From IMG/VR virus record IMGVR_UViG_3300048839_000136, positions 1 to 41,737 of that record: DNA of 41,737 nucleotides, one strand, 5' to 3'. This document shows, piece after piece, positions 14,846 through 21,919 of the stretch. The DNA comes from a virus. Below the pieces are notes generated by a model. That model was not told where the DNA came from and made no database searches. It saw only the letters and a list, made by a program, of their open reading frames with translations. Made by a program: the position numbers and the translations under genes. Every line of letters begins with the position of its first letter. Position 1 is the first letter of the stretch.

Positions 14846-15744
14846 TCCCGCGCCCTCTGTGCCATGCGCCACGCGCCGCAGAAGTCGACGGCCTCTGGCG
14901 TGCCAATGTCATAGGGGCAATCGGAAATCGGCCTGCCTTCATCGAAGTCCGCAAGGCCGCGATCCCATGCCTGAGAACCCGGAGCCGCGTCAGACACGTC
15001 CAGAGCCTCGTAGGGGCTGGCTTCGGGCTTTGCGGGTGTATCGGCCTGCCCGTCGATGATGTCTGCCTCTCCGGCGCTCTCCGGGGCTGTGGCGGGCGTG
15101 TCGATTTTCTCGACCGGATTGGAGGCAAGCCGTTGCGCGAGGTTCGGGCCTTCGCGCGGCGTCACATCGCGCATCCTCGGCGCATCCTGCATTTCCTCCG
15201 CGACCTGCAATCCCATGAGTGCATCGGCGGCACCGTCCCGCACGGCCCAAGAACGCGCCCGCATTGCCAGCATTCGCTTCGGGTAGGTCTGCCAAGGCCC
15301 GGTCTTGCCCCACAGGGAGGCTTTCTTGGCATCGGCAACAGAGAAGGTCCGCACGATCTGCTGGCCGGTGTCGCCCCGGATCAGTGTCGCCGTGGCGATC
15401 ATGCTCTCGCCCTCGCCGGTCACTTCGCAGTCAAGCTGGTGGCCGGCGCGCTGGATGATGGCCGGAAGCGCATCGCCCCACAGGCTCGCTCGCCCGTTGA
15501 TGACGGCGATGTTCGAAAGCGCCTGCATCGGCATCAGGCCAATCTCCGCGCCGCGCATGACTGCCGCCATTATCTGCTCCGGCTGGCCCTGAAAGTGCTT
15601 CGGCACCATCTCGCCGCTGCGAGCGAGCGCCTGAGACATCCTGAAAGCCTCGTCGAGAGTCTGCGGAACAAGCGCAGCGAGAGGACCGCCCGCCGCGATC
15701 TGCGGCTTCGGCTCGGCCTTGGCGAGTTGCGTCTGGTCGTTCAT
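14842..15744 (-). CDS. recT: RecT-family single-strand annealing protein
   Basis: The protein has 300 residues. It anneals complementary single strands after resection of DNA ends, replacing host RecA-dependent repair during phage growth. Family marks include LARSGEMVPKHFQGQPEQIM, the core GLMPMQALSNIAVINGRASL (about 89-108) and TYPKRMLAMRARSWAVRDGA (about 180-199). The C-terminal 80 residues are low in structure and probably serve partner binding. It lies two genes downstream of a RecE-like nuclease, with a nucleotidyltransferase gene between them, all overlapping by 4 bases. Confidence 0.9.
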   Translation of the reverse strand: MNDQTQLAKAEPKPQIAAGGPLAALVPQTLDEAFRMSQALARSGEMVPKHFQGQPEQIMAAVMRGAEIGLMPMQALSNIAVINGRASLWGDALPAIIQRAGHQLDCEVTGEGESMIATATLIRGDTGQQIVRTFSVADAKKASLWGKTGPWQTYPKRMLAMRARSWAVRDGAADALMGLQVAEEMQDAPRMRDVTPREGPNLAQRLASNPVEKIDTPATAPESAGEADIIDGQADTPAKPEASPYEALDVSDAAPGSQAWDRGLADFDEGRPISDCPYDIGTPEAVDFCGAWRMAQRARE

Positions 15745-16460
15745 GCGGCACCCTCTTGAGACAGCCCTTCAATGGGCGTTTCGTGATCGTCGTGAACGTC
15801 CAGCCCGTCGATCTGTAGCAGCGGGTCGACCTCTTGCAGAATCCCGGTCAAGACAAACGAGCGTCGGGATTCATCGCCGGCTTTGTCAAAGTCCACCCTG
15901 TCGATCAGGCGAGCGACAACACCGGCCAACGACTTGATCTGGATCGTGTAGCCCCGGCGCGTATACTTCAGGACGCGCATGAGTGACCCGCCAGCCTCTT
16001 CATCGCGGACAGGGTGCGTGTAGACCAAGCGACGCGCAGCGAGGTCCTTGTAGAAGGACGGCGCGCATAGGGACTGGTATTTGCCAAGGTGTCGCCAGAT
16101 AACCGACTGGCAAACCGTGAAGTCGAACGACGCGGCGCATTCCTGCGGCTGCACAAAGGTCCAGCGCGTGATGAACTGGATCGTAATGCGCCCCATGGAA
16201 ATGACGGTGATGGCGTTCTTTGTCTTGTGAACGCGGGTGTTCTCCCCGCGCTTTTCGGCCAGTCGTGCGGCCGCCTCTGCCAGAAGATCCTTGTCCGCGC
16301 CAAAGATGTCGATGTCGCTAGGGTCTTCTCCGGCGATCACAGCGCGGATGTAGCCGCCAGCAATGTAAAGCCGCCCCTCGTATTCCTTCAGCAGAGATCG
16401 AATGTCAGTCGGCAAGCGACGAACGACAAATTCCATGTCGCCTTCTTCAAGCGTGTTCAT
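15741..16460 (-). CDS. Nucleotidyltransferase-fold protein inside the recombination operon
   Basis: The protein has 239 residues. The stretch LYIAGGYIRAVIAGEDPSDI (residues 31-50) continues DIF: GG at 35-36 and D49/D51 form the helix-capping Gly pair and the DxD metal site of Pol-beta-type nucleotidyltransferases, close to the poly(A)-polymerase/CCA-enzyme head. The C-terminal 100 residues are helical (VLKYTRRGYTIQIKSLAGVV). There is no RNA-binding tail of the CCA enzyme. The substrate is unknown. Its place between the nuclease and recT genes, with ATGA overlaps on both sides, ties it to end processing or to early takeover of host RNA. The start could be the internal Met 9. Confidence 0.7.
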   Translation of the reverse strand: MNTLEEGDMEFVVRRLPTDIRSLLKEYEGRLYIAGGYIRAVIAGEDPSDIDIFGADKDLLAEAAARLAEKRGENTRVHKTKNAITVISMGRITIQFITRWTFVQPQECAASFDFTVCQSVIWRHLGKYQSLCAPSFYKDLAARRLVYTHPVRDEEAGGSLMRVLKYTRRGYTIQIKSLAGVVARLIDRVDFDKAGDESRRSFVLTGILQEVDPLLQIDGLDVHDDHETPIEGLSQEGAA

Positions 16461-17449
16461 GCTTGGCTCCTTTCGAGCATCGGGAGTTCTCCGTTAAGTT
16501 GCCGCTCGCCGATCCAGTGCTGCATCGTCGGCGGGAGTGAGTAGTGCTTCAGTTCGCGACCGATGCCGGGCCAGTCGCCCGTCTCAAGGCCGCGCGCGAT
16601 GGCGTTGATGCCGTGCCGCAGAAGAACGCGGCCCAAGTACAGGGTTTCCTCGTCAATCCTGATCGGCAGGCAGTCGTAGGGTTCGGTCGTCTGCGTGAAG
16701 ACAAGGGCGCATTCCTGTGCGGTCGTACCGAAGACGCGCTCCGCTCCCTCGACCGCCATCGCCATCTGGACGTAGTAGCCGAAGTCCGTGATCGACCGCT
16801 GACAGGACAAAGCGAAGTCCGCACCCTTCGGCGCGATGGTCTTGAGGTCCGAGAAGTCGAAGCCGTTGGACGGGATGCAGTCCGGGCGGCTCTTGAGCCA
16901 CAGGCCGGTCATCTCGTCCTGCCAAATCATTGATATTTCGACAAGATCGGCCTTGAGAAGTTCGACGCAGAGGGTGTTTTCAGAGAGGTTTTCGGCCATG
17001 TAGCCGATCTTCTTCACCTGATCTGCGGTCAGAAGTGAGCGACCGGCGGCGTCTGCGTCGAACGCAGCCCACCAGATACCACCTTCCTCTGCGGCCGGCG
17101 ACCATTTGCCATCCCGCTCGAAGTTCGCGACCTGCACCGAGGTCGGGCGCTTCGGCGCATCCTCCGGCACATAGGCGAAGTTCTCCGCGAAAACCTCGTC
17201 GCCCAGGATCAGGCAGTGCGCGGCCTTGCCGAGGATAAACGCCTCGCTATCAGGCTTCGGGGGGTAGCGGTGCGGGTTCAGGTCCGAGGTTTTCCAGAAC
17301 GCGAGCGGGCTTTGGAGCGCGGCCTTGCGGATGCCAGTCGATGACACCGACACGTCGGGACAGCACTGCGAATGATAGAGGCTCATCGGCATCCGGTAGG
17401 CGCCTGGCTCGGTCACTCTGTCGTCGGCTGCGAGGGTGCGGATGTCCAT
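16457..17449 (-). CDS. RecE-like PD-(D/E)XK exonuclease
   Basis: The protein has 330 residues. The start at 17449 overlaps the previous stop (TGATG). The order of motifs fits the phage exonuclease VIII/DUF3799 nuclease domain: HSQCCPDVSVSSTGIRKAAL, FILGKAAHCLIL, then WLKSRPDCIPSNGFDFSDLK containing the catalytic D-(x)n-D-x-K set (D of RPDC, D of SDLK and the Lys), and QMAMAVEGAERVFG after it. It would resect double-stranded ends to give single strands for the RecT protein encoded downstream. Confidence 0.82.
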   Translation of the reverse strand: MDIRTLAADDRVTEPGAYRMPMSLYHSQCCPDVSVSSTGIRKAALQSPLAFWKTSDLNPHRYPPKPDSEAFILGKAAHCLILGDEVFAENFAYVPEDAPKRPTSVQVANFERDGKWSPAAEEGGIWWAAFDADAAGRSLLTADQVKKIGYMAENLSENTLCVELLKADLVEISMIWQDEMTGLWLKSRPDCIPSNGFDFSDLKTIAPKGADFALSCQRSITDFGYYVQMAMAVEGAERVFGTTAQECALVFTQTTEPYDCLPIRIDEETLYLGRVLLRHGINAIARGLETGDWPGIGRELKHYSLPPTMQHWIGERQLNGELPMLERSQA

Positions 17450-17751
17450 CACGCGGATTCCCTTGCCAGACCATGCCATTGCATGAGCCGAACCCGATCT
17501 CCGAAGCACTGTGATGGAGTCGAGTTCCACAGGAACGACAGGATGCTCTTGATCCCCGCGAGACTGTCGTCATCGCCAAGGCGGATCGCTCCGTGAAGAT
17601 CGTTGCTGATCACTGCTTGCAGGAACGAACCAGGAATGATGCCGTGGATCACGTAGCGGGCCAGACCGTCGCGAAGATGCTCAGGCACCTTGTCGGCCAG
17701 GTCCTTGCGGAAGTCTGGGAAGTGGTTCTCGATCTCGTAAAGGGGGTTCAT
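17449..17751 (-). CDS. Small phage protein of the recombination operon
   Basis: The protein has 100 residues, with the start at 17751 behind TTGGAG. The segment ARYVIHGIIPGSFLQAVISN (about 31-50) followed by NDLHGAIRLGDDD and LSFLWNSTPSQCFG is a widespread uncharacterised phage motif (HGIPPGSFL-A-L-NDL). It lies immediately upstream of the nuclease gene with overlapping stop and start. No function is known. Confidence 0.6.
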   Translation of the reverse strand: MNPLYEIENHFPDFRKDLADKVPEHLRDGLARYVIHGIIPGSFLQAVISNDLHGAIRLGDDDSLAGIKSILSFLWNSTPSQCFGDRVRLMQWHGLARESA

Positions 17752-17892
17752 TTTTCGCTCCAAGAAAGTGCCCCCGGTGGCGACTTGGGGGGGCCGGGCT
17801 CGCCAAGGTGTGAAAACAGCCATGACGAGAAGCCACCGTGGGCCAGTTTCCGCGCGCCAACAGGGAGGAAAAACGCGCGGGGTGGACGGGGC

Positions 17893-18099
17893 TTAACCGT
17901 GAGTGGCGGCCCCGAGCTTGATCTGTCTGCGGTAGATGGCGGTCTGGAGTTCCGGCGTCATGCGCTCGGCCTTGAGCGCCTGCTTGCGGAACGCTTCAAG
18001 TTCATCGGCGTTGTCGATGGTCGTGACGTGATCCTCCGGCGTGATGATCTCGCCCCGGCGCCACTTCGCGAGAAGGGCCTGCTCTGCGGCGCGGGTCAT
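17893..18099 (-). CDS. Small hypothetical protein
   Basis: The protein has 68 residues, starting MTRAAEQALLAKWRRGEIIT. It is helical and basic in the middle (AFRKQALKAERMTPELQTAI). The ATG at 18099 overlaps the upstream stop. The 141 bases after it, up to the next gene, hold no recognisable signal apart from a G-rich stretch. No domain is recognised. Confidence 0.5.
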   Translation of the reverse strand: MTRAAEQALLAKWRRGEIITPEDHVTTIDNADELEAFRKQALKAERMTPELQTAIYRRQIKLGAATHG

Positions 18100-18422
18100 G
18101 CTGCCACCCATGCGATAACGGCGCCGAGTCCCGCGATCAGCATTGCAAGCCAGAACATGGCGGACGGGGACGACCACAGCGGCGGATAGATGTTCCGCAG
18201 AGCCCGCATGGCCTCGTCACGCCGCTTCGTCTCCGCGCGGCACTCGATGGCGTCCTGGACGATCCGGGCCGTCACAGTGTCGATGAAATCGCCGTGGCAG
18301 GTCAGCTCGTGGCAGGCGAAAAGCACCTCGTCTTCCGGGTATGTTCCGACCGGCGCCTTGATGATGGCGCGGGCGGTGCGAAGCGCGACCTCGACTGAGG
18401 CCGGGTGTGGAATGACGTTCAT
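18096..18422 (-). CDS. Hypothetical protein with C-terminal membrane anchor
   Basis: The protein has 108 residues. The first 80 are soluble and contain a Cys/His cluster (FACHELTCHGDF). The last 20 (AMFWLAMLIAGLGAVIAWVA) form a single transmembrane helix, giving a tail-anchored topology with the domain in the cytoplasm. It is the second gene after the early promoter, where phages often place host-takeover or exclusion proteins. Function unknown. Confidence 0.55.
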   Translation of the reverse strand: MNVIPHPASVEVALRTARAIIKAPVGTYPEDEVLFACHELTCHGDFIDTVTARIVQDAIECRAETKRRDEAMRALRNIYPPLWSSPSAMFWLAMLIAGLGAVIAWVAA

Positions 18423-18592
18423 TTGCCCTCCAGTTGATCGGCCTCGCGCTCCGCCACTTCGGCGTAGTGCAGGGCCATCTCGATGTCGCAGGAGACCCAG
18501 CCAGGGCGGCAACCGGGATATTGCTTTTCAAGGTCTGACGCTTCTTGAACCTTGCGTTCGGCAAATTCTCGGAGTTCGTTGGCTCTGGTCAT
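18419..18592 (-). CDS. First gene of the minus early operon, small hypothetical protein
   Basis: The protein has 57 residues (MTRANELREFAERKVQEASD at the start). It is highly helical with heptad-like spacing. The RBS GAGG lies upstream, and the operator-controlled promoter lies 25-50 bases before the start. The C-terminal half contains WVSCDIEMALHYAEVAERE. It is the most promoter-proximal gene and is thus expressed first in the leftward direction. No known family. Confidence 0.5.
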   Translation of the reverse strand: MTRANELREFAERKVQEASDLEKQYPGCRPGWVSCDIEMALHYAEVAEREADQLEGK

Positions 18593-18621
18593 CACTGCCT
18601 CGATTTGGTGATGACAGAAGA

Positions 18622-18644
18622 TACGCAAATTGCGTAGCAGTCAA
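18622..18644 (-). promoter_or_regulatory. Leftward early promoter with operator copy 1
   Basis: On the minus strand TTGACT (18644-18639) is followed after 15 bases by TATCTT (18623-18618). The spacer is filled by a perfect 15-bp inverted repeat, TACGCAA-A-TTGCGTA on the plus strand (18622-18636). A repressor bound there would block the polymerase. It would drive the minus operon starting at 18592. Confidence 0.6.
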
Positions 18645-18747
18645 GCGTGAAAATAAACAAAATGCGAAGGCACGAATTTTGCGGATCGCGCAGGCCGCAG
18701 GCCGTGCTATGAGAACATGATGAGAAACGCACTTAGCGGATTGCGTA

Positions 18748-18776
18748 TTGCCGTAGTTACGCAAATTGCTTAGTCT
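18748..18776 (+). promoter_or_regulatory. Rightward early promoter with operator copy 2
   Basis: TTGCCG (18748-18753), a 17-base spacer and TAGTCT (18771-18776) form a weak promoter pointing to the Cro-like gene. The second operator copy TACGCAAATTGCTTA (18758-18772) lies in the spacer, with 14 of 15 bases the same as copy 1. A half-site TTGCGTA lies at 18741-18747. The predicted transcript would begin at or next to the ATG at 18784. Confidence 0.5.
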
Positions 18777-18783
18777 GCCAGCC

Positions 18784-19026
18784 ATGCAGACAGTATCGGA
18801 TTTCATCGAGGCGGTAGGTCGGGACAAGTTCACGGCCGAAACCGGATACAGCGCGCAGGTCATCTCCCGCGCGATCACAGACAACATCATGCCTTCCGGC
18901 TGGTATGTGACCGTGCGGGACGCTGTGTGCGCGCCGCGTCGCATTTCGGTCCCTGAGCACCTGTTTCGGTGGGCTGACAAGCGAAAATCTCCCTCAGTTT
19001 CAGCGTCGTCTTCTGAGACGCAATGA
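18784..19026 (+). CDS. Cro-like HTH regulator
   Basis: The protein has 80 residues. DFIEAVGRDKFTAETGYSAQ followed by VISRAITDNIMPSGWYVTVR is a small Cro/YdaS-type helix-turn-helix with recognition helix around SAQVISRAI, and the end PEHLFRWADKR is typical of such phage repressors. It is the first gene of the rightward operon and faces the divergent leftward operon across about 190 bases holding two operator copies, so it most likely represses both promoters. There is no ribosome site before the ATG, and the predicted transcription start is at the ATG, so the message may be leaderless. No larger CI/S24-type repressor is seen in the window. Confidence 0.7.
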   Translation: MQTVSDFIEAVGRDKFTAETGYSAQVISRAITDNIMPSGWYVTVRDAVCAPRRISVPEHLFRWADKRKSPSVSASSSETQ

Positions 19027-19113
19027 TGGAGAGGTTACTGCCTGTCCGTAATGGGTTCGGTCAACGGCTGCGGTTGGCTGCTCCCCCACTTTTTCGCAGC
19101 ACAGGAGAGACGG

Positions 19114-19515
19114 ATGGAACTAGCAGTCCACCAGAACAAGATCATCAACACGTTCGACAAGATCGGGTCGCGCGAGAAGGAGCGCGCCTCGGATGCCGGC
19201 GAGGATCGGGAAGAGATCGGCAAACTGCTCGACCTCACGAACCTGAACAAGAAGGCCGTGTCCTTCTGCCGGATGCTGCACAAGCAGGAGCCCGACAAGC
19301 GCGCCGACATCATCCGGTCGCTGAAGCCGCTGCTCGACCTCATGGAGAAGCATTGGGACGGGCAGAACACGCCGGACATGTTCACCGGCAAGCCGGATGA
19401 GCCGGCCGAGCCTGAAGGCCAGCCGGAATCGACCTACGAGGGCAGCAATGCCGAGATCGCGGCCGAGGACGCGGCGTTCGAGGCGCACCTGGCGAACGTA
19501 GAGGCGGCCGAGTGA
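19114..19515 (+). CDS. Hypothetical coiled-coil early protein (possibly GapR/DUF2312-like)
   Basis: The protein has 133 residues, with the ATG at 19114 behind AGGAGA. Residues 1-80 are a charged helical region (NKIINTFDKIGSREKERASD, LNKKAVSFCRMLHKQEPDKR) whose spacing of acidic helices and a final LLDLM recalls the DUF2312/GapR type of nucleoid proteins of Alphaproteobacteria; the match is weak. The C-terminal 50 residues are Pro- and Glu-rich and probably disordered. It overlaps the resolvase gene by 4 bases. A DNA-associated role is only inferred. Confidence 0.5.
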   Translation: MELAVHQNKIINTFDKIGSREKERASDAGEDREEIGKLLDLTNLNKKAVSFCRMLHKQEPDKRADIIRSLKPLLDLMEKHWDGQNTPDMFTGKPDEPAEPEGQPESTYEGSNAEIAAEDAAFEAHLANVEAAE

Positions 19516-20012
19516 AGGTCGTCGCGTTCGATACCGCCACTCGCACTGGCGTCGCATACGGAAGCGCGGGGGACAAACCCCGCGCCTTCTCCGTCGACCT
19601 GAGCGTGCAGGAAGAGCGAGGCAAGGCGCCGTGGCCGCGGCGTTTTTCCCGGCTGATCCGGCTCACCGGAAAGATGATCGACGACCACTGGCCCGAGCTG
19701 ATCGTCGTCGAGGCGTTCGTCGGCGGCCCGAAGGCAAACACGGATCTCGCGGGCCTCGTCGCCTGCGTTCTGGGCGAGGCGGATCGGCGCGGCATTCGCG
19801 TGGCGTCCTACTACCCGGCCACCGTGCGCAAGCATTTCATCGGCATGGGCAAGGCCGACAAGATCAAGTCTGCGGTCATGGCTCGCTGCCACCTACTTGG
19901 ATGGCCCAGCGACGACGCCGACGCCTGCGATGCGCTCGCGCTGTGGGACTACGCCTGCTCGCTCGAAAGCCGGTCGCACCAAATCACCACGATAGGAGGG
20001 CTGTTCCGGTGA
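19512..20012 (+). CDS. RuvC-like Holliday junction resolvase
   Basis: The protein has 166 residues, near the usual RuvC length of about 170. The RNase H-fold signature starts with MKVVAFDTATRTGVAYG (catalytic D7). The second acidic residue is the Glu in ELIVVEAFVGG (about 68), and the last pair is in DDADACDALALWDYA (about 136-143). It would resolve branched DNA from recombination or replication before packaging. It is coupled to the methyltransferase gene by a GTGA overlap. Confidence 0.85.
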   Translation: MKVVAFDTATRTGVAYGSAGDKPRAFSVDLSVQEERGKAPWPRRFSRLIRLTGKMIDDHWPELIVVEAFVGGPKANTDLAGLVACVLGEADRRGIRVASYYPATVRKHFIGMGKADKIKSAVMARCHLLGWPSDDADACDALALWDYACSLESRSHQITTIGGLFR

Positions 20013-20659
20013 CACAATCAGCGAAGTCCCTGTTCCGCGCCCTGAAGCGTCAAGACAAGCCGCAGGAGGCGCGGCGGGCCGACGACTTCTATCCGACCGG
20101 TCAACCCGAGGCGATCCGCGCCCTGCTCGCCCGCGACGGCGCGCGAATCCTGTCTCTGCGCGAGGTTTGGGAGCCCTGCATCGGCGCCGGCGATCTGGCC
20201 AGACCGATGATCGAGGCCGGCCTTGATGTCATCGGGTCAGACATCGTGGATCGCGGTTTCCCGGGAACGGAGATCCGCAGCTTCTACGACTACGACCGCG
20301 CCGAGGCCCCGGCGATCATCACAAACCCGCCCTACAGCGAGATCAACGCGCGCGACGGTCACGGCCGCTGGCTCCGCCACACGCTTGGCCTGCCGGGGTG
20401 GGAATACTGCGCCATGCTCCTGTCATGGGACTGGCCAGCGGCGCGCGCCAACGGCCTCGGCGCCATGCTCGACTCCTCCCCGTTCTCCTACTGCTACCTG
20501 ATGAGGTGGAAACTGGATTTCACCGGCGAGGGCTCGCCGCCGCAGCGCAATGCCTGGTTCGTGTGGATCAGGGATTGGAGCGAGGTGCCAATGCAGATGC
20601 GGTTTATGGACCGAACTGACGGAGATGTGCTGCGGCAAAGAGGGCTGTTCGATGGCTGA
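20009..20659 (+). CDS. DNA adenine methyltransferase-like protein
   Basis: The protein has 216 residues from a GTG start with GGAGG about 9 bases upstream, overlapping the resolvase stop. Motif I is WEPCIGAGDLARPMIEAGL (about 54-72, SAM binding), followed by VIGSDIVDRG. Motif IV is NPPY at 106-109, the catalytic motif of N6-adenine methyltransferases. There is no separate target-recognition domain, and the protein is short, as in phage orphan methylases. It may protect phage DNA from restriction or mark it; the target sequence is not known. Confidence 0.82.
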   Translation: MTQSAKSLFRALKRQDKPQEARRADDFYPTGQPEAIRALLARDGARILSLREVWEPCIGAGDLARPMIEAGLDVIGSDIVDRGFPGTEIRSFYDYDRAEAPAIITNPPYSEINARDGHGRWLRHTLGLPGWEYCAMLLSWDWPAARANGLGAMLDSSPFSYCYLMRWKLDFTGEGSPPQRNAWFVWIRDWSEVPMQMRFMDRTDGDVLRQRGLFDG

Positions 20660-21182
20660 GGTATTGCTCCCGTGTGGACGGACGATGGTTATTGATGATG
20701 CCGATCTCGGTCGGATCGCTGGCCTGAAACTCCATTCCGAGGCGCGTGGCCAGACGCGATATGTCAGGTGCCGGCGCCCTGGGCAGCGCACGGGCGGCGC
20801 GTATCTTCACAATTTTCTCATAGGTGGCCGCGCCGATCACATAGACGGTGATGGCCTCAATAATGATCGGCGGAACCTAAGGCCGTGCACGCAGGCGCAG
20901 AATGGTCTGAACCGCGCTCCGAAGCGGGGAAAGCGATTCAAGGGGGTATACCGCCACCGTTCTGGCAACTTCTACGCGCAGATAGCCTTGGCTGGTCGCG
21001 TCTATTCTTCGCGGTCCTTCTGCGATGAAGTGACGGCGGCGCTTGCATACGACTGGATGGCACGGCGCCTTCATGGGCAGTGGGCGCGGCTAAATCTTCC
21101 TGATCGCAAGTGGACAGGGACGGAGCCCGCCTTTCGATGGCTCGACAAGGCAGACAATAGGCAAAAGGAGATGCCGCTATGA
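20652..21182 (+). CDS. Free-standing HNH endonuclease with AP2 domain
   Basis: The protein has 176 residues. The HNH part has the pattern YLHNFLIGGRADHIDGDGLN, then NDRRNLR and QNGLNR (about 53-95), as in the HNH-AP2 homing family: H of LHNF, DH of ADHIDG and N of NNDRRNLR. It is followed by an AP2-type DNA-binding domain (RFKGVYRHRSGNFYAQIALA, then TAALAYDWMARRLHGQWARL). Such genes are mobile intruders that cut unoccupied sites in related phages. It sits between the methyltransferase and the initiator genes, overlapping both by a few bases, and its codon use is less GC-biased than its neighbours. Confidence 0.88.
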   Translation: MAEVLLPCGRTMVIDDADLGRIAGLKLHSEARGQTRYVRCRRPGQRTGGAYLHNFLIGGRADHIDGDGLNNDRRNLRPCTQAQNGLNRAPKRGKRFKGVYRHRSGNFYAQIALAGRVYSSRSFCDEVTAALAYDWMARRLHGQWARLNLPDRKWTGTEPAFRWLDKADNRQKEMPL

Positions 21183-21919
21183 GCATCAAGATCATGCAGG
21201 AGGTCATGGAGTTGGCCCCTGTGGAAAAGGGGACGCTCCTCGTCCTGATCGCGCTCGCAGACAGTGCCGACGAAACGACGCGCGAATGCTGGCCGTCCGT
21301 GAAGCGGCTGGCGGCCAGAGCGAGGCTTTCCGAGCGCCAAGCGCAAGCGTGTCTGAGGCAGCTTGAGGAGGTGAACATCATCTCCGTCGAGGCCAATGCC
21401 GGGCGCTCTGGGACCAATCTCTACCGCGTGACACGACCTGAGACATGGGGGGTGCAGAAATTGCGGGGGGGTGAAGCCCACTTCACCGGGGGGGTGAAGC
21501 CCACTTCACCGGGGGGGGTGAAGCCCACTTCACCCGAACCGTCATATAGAACCATCACTGAACCGTCAGATATACGCGAGGACGAACCCTTCCTCTTCTC
21601 AGCAATGGACCAACCGGAGCCGAAGGTTGAAACGTCGGATCGCTTTGAAGAGTTCTGGAACGTCTACCCGAAGAAGACAGGGAAGAAGGCCGCGCGCGCG
21701 AAGTTCGCTGCCGCGGTCAAGGCCGGCTCCGACGCCGACGCGCTGATCGAAGGGGCACGGCGCTACGCAGACGCCTGCGTCGGTCGCGATCCGCATTTCA
21801 TCAAGTGGCCGCAGGGCTGGCTATCCGAGGAACGCTGGACAGACGATCCAGAGCCGCCAGAGCCAACGCGATCGAGCGGGCATCGCGTCTCGCGTCCGTG
21901 GGGCGAGGTGGTGCGGTGA
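21179..21919 (+). CDS. Replication initiator / replisome organizer (lambda O-like role)
   Basis: The protein has 246 residues. The N-terminal 85 residues form a winged-helix (HTH_36 type): LLVLIALADSADETTRECWP then SVKRLAARARLSERQAQACL. The middle (about 95-130) is a linker coded by the iteron DNA. The C-terminal domain FEEFWNVYPKKTGKKAARAK ... WPQGWLSEERW is the helicase-loader/organizer-type region seen in phage primosomal proteins. A DnaB gene lies one gene downstream. The plan of N-terminal DNA binding, ori iterons within the gene and C-terminal helicase contact is that of lambda O. Confidence 0.78.
   Translation: MSIKIMQEVMELAPVEKGTLLVLIALADSADETTRECWPSVKRLAARARLSERQAQACLRQLEEVNIISVEANAGRSGTNLYRVTRPETWGVQKLRGGEAHFTGGVKPTSPGGVKPTSPEPSYRTITEPSDIREDEPFLFSAMDQPEPKVETSDRFEEFWNVYPKKTGKKAARAKFAAAVKAGSDADALIEGARRYADACVGRDPHFIKWPQGWLSEERWTDDPEPPEPTRSSGHRVSRPWGEVVR
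21464..21535 (+). repeat. ori: Three palindromic iterons: candidate replication origin
   Basis: The 16-bp unit GTGAAGCCCACTTCAC (arms GTGAAG/CTTCAC) occurs at 21471-21486, 21494-21509 and 21518-21533, each preceded by 7-8 G residues. The spacing is 23 and then 24, so the first copy is read in another frame than the other two, yet the DNA is identical. This shows constraint at DNA level. An A/T-richer stretch with a repeated GAACCGTCA(T/G)ATA follows at 21537-21577 and could be the unwinding region. Confidence 0.75.

Noticed and set aside
17820-17850. Third copy of the TGGCCCACGGTG leader segment
   Set aside because: It is in the opposite orientation and lacks the hairpin and stop-codon context of the two copies near 25980 and 26585, so it may be chance.
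21464-21535. CRISPR array
   Set aside because: There are three tightly spaced identical palindromes with G-run spacers of 7-8 bases, all inside a coding gene and without cas genes. The layout fits iterons.
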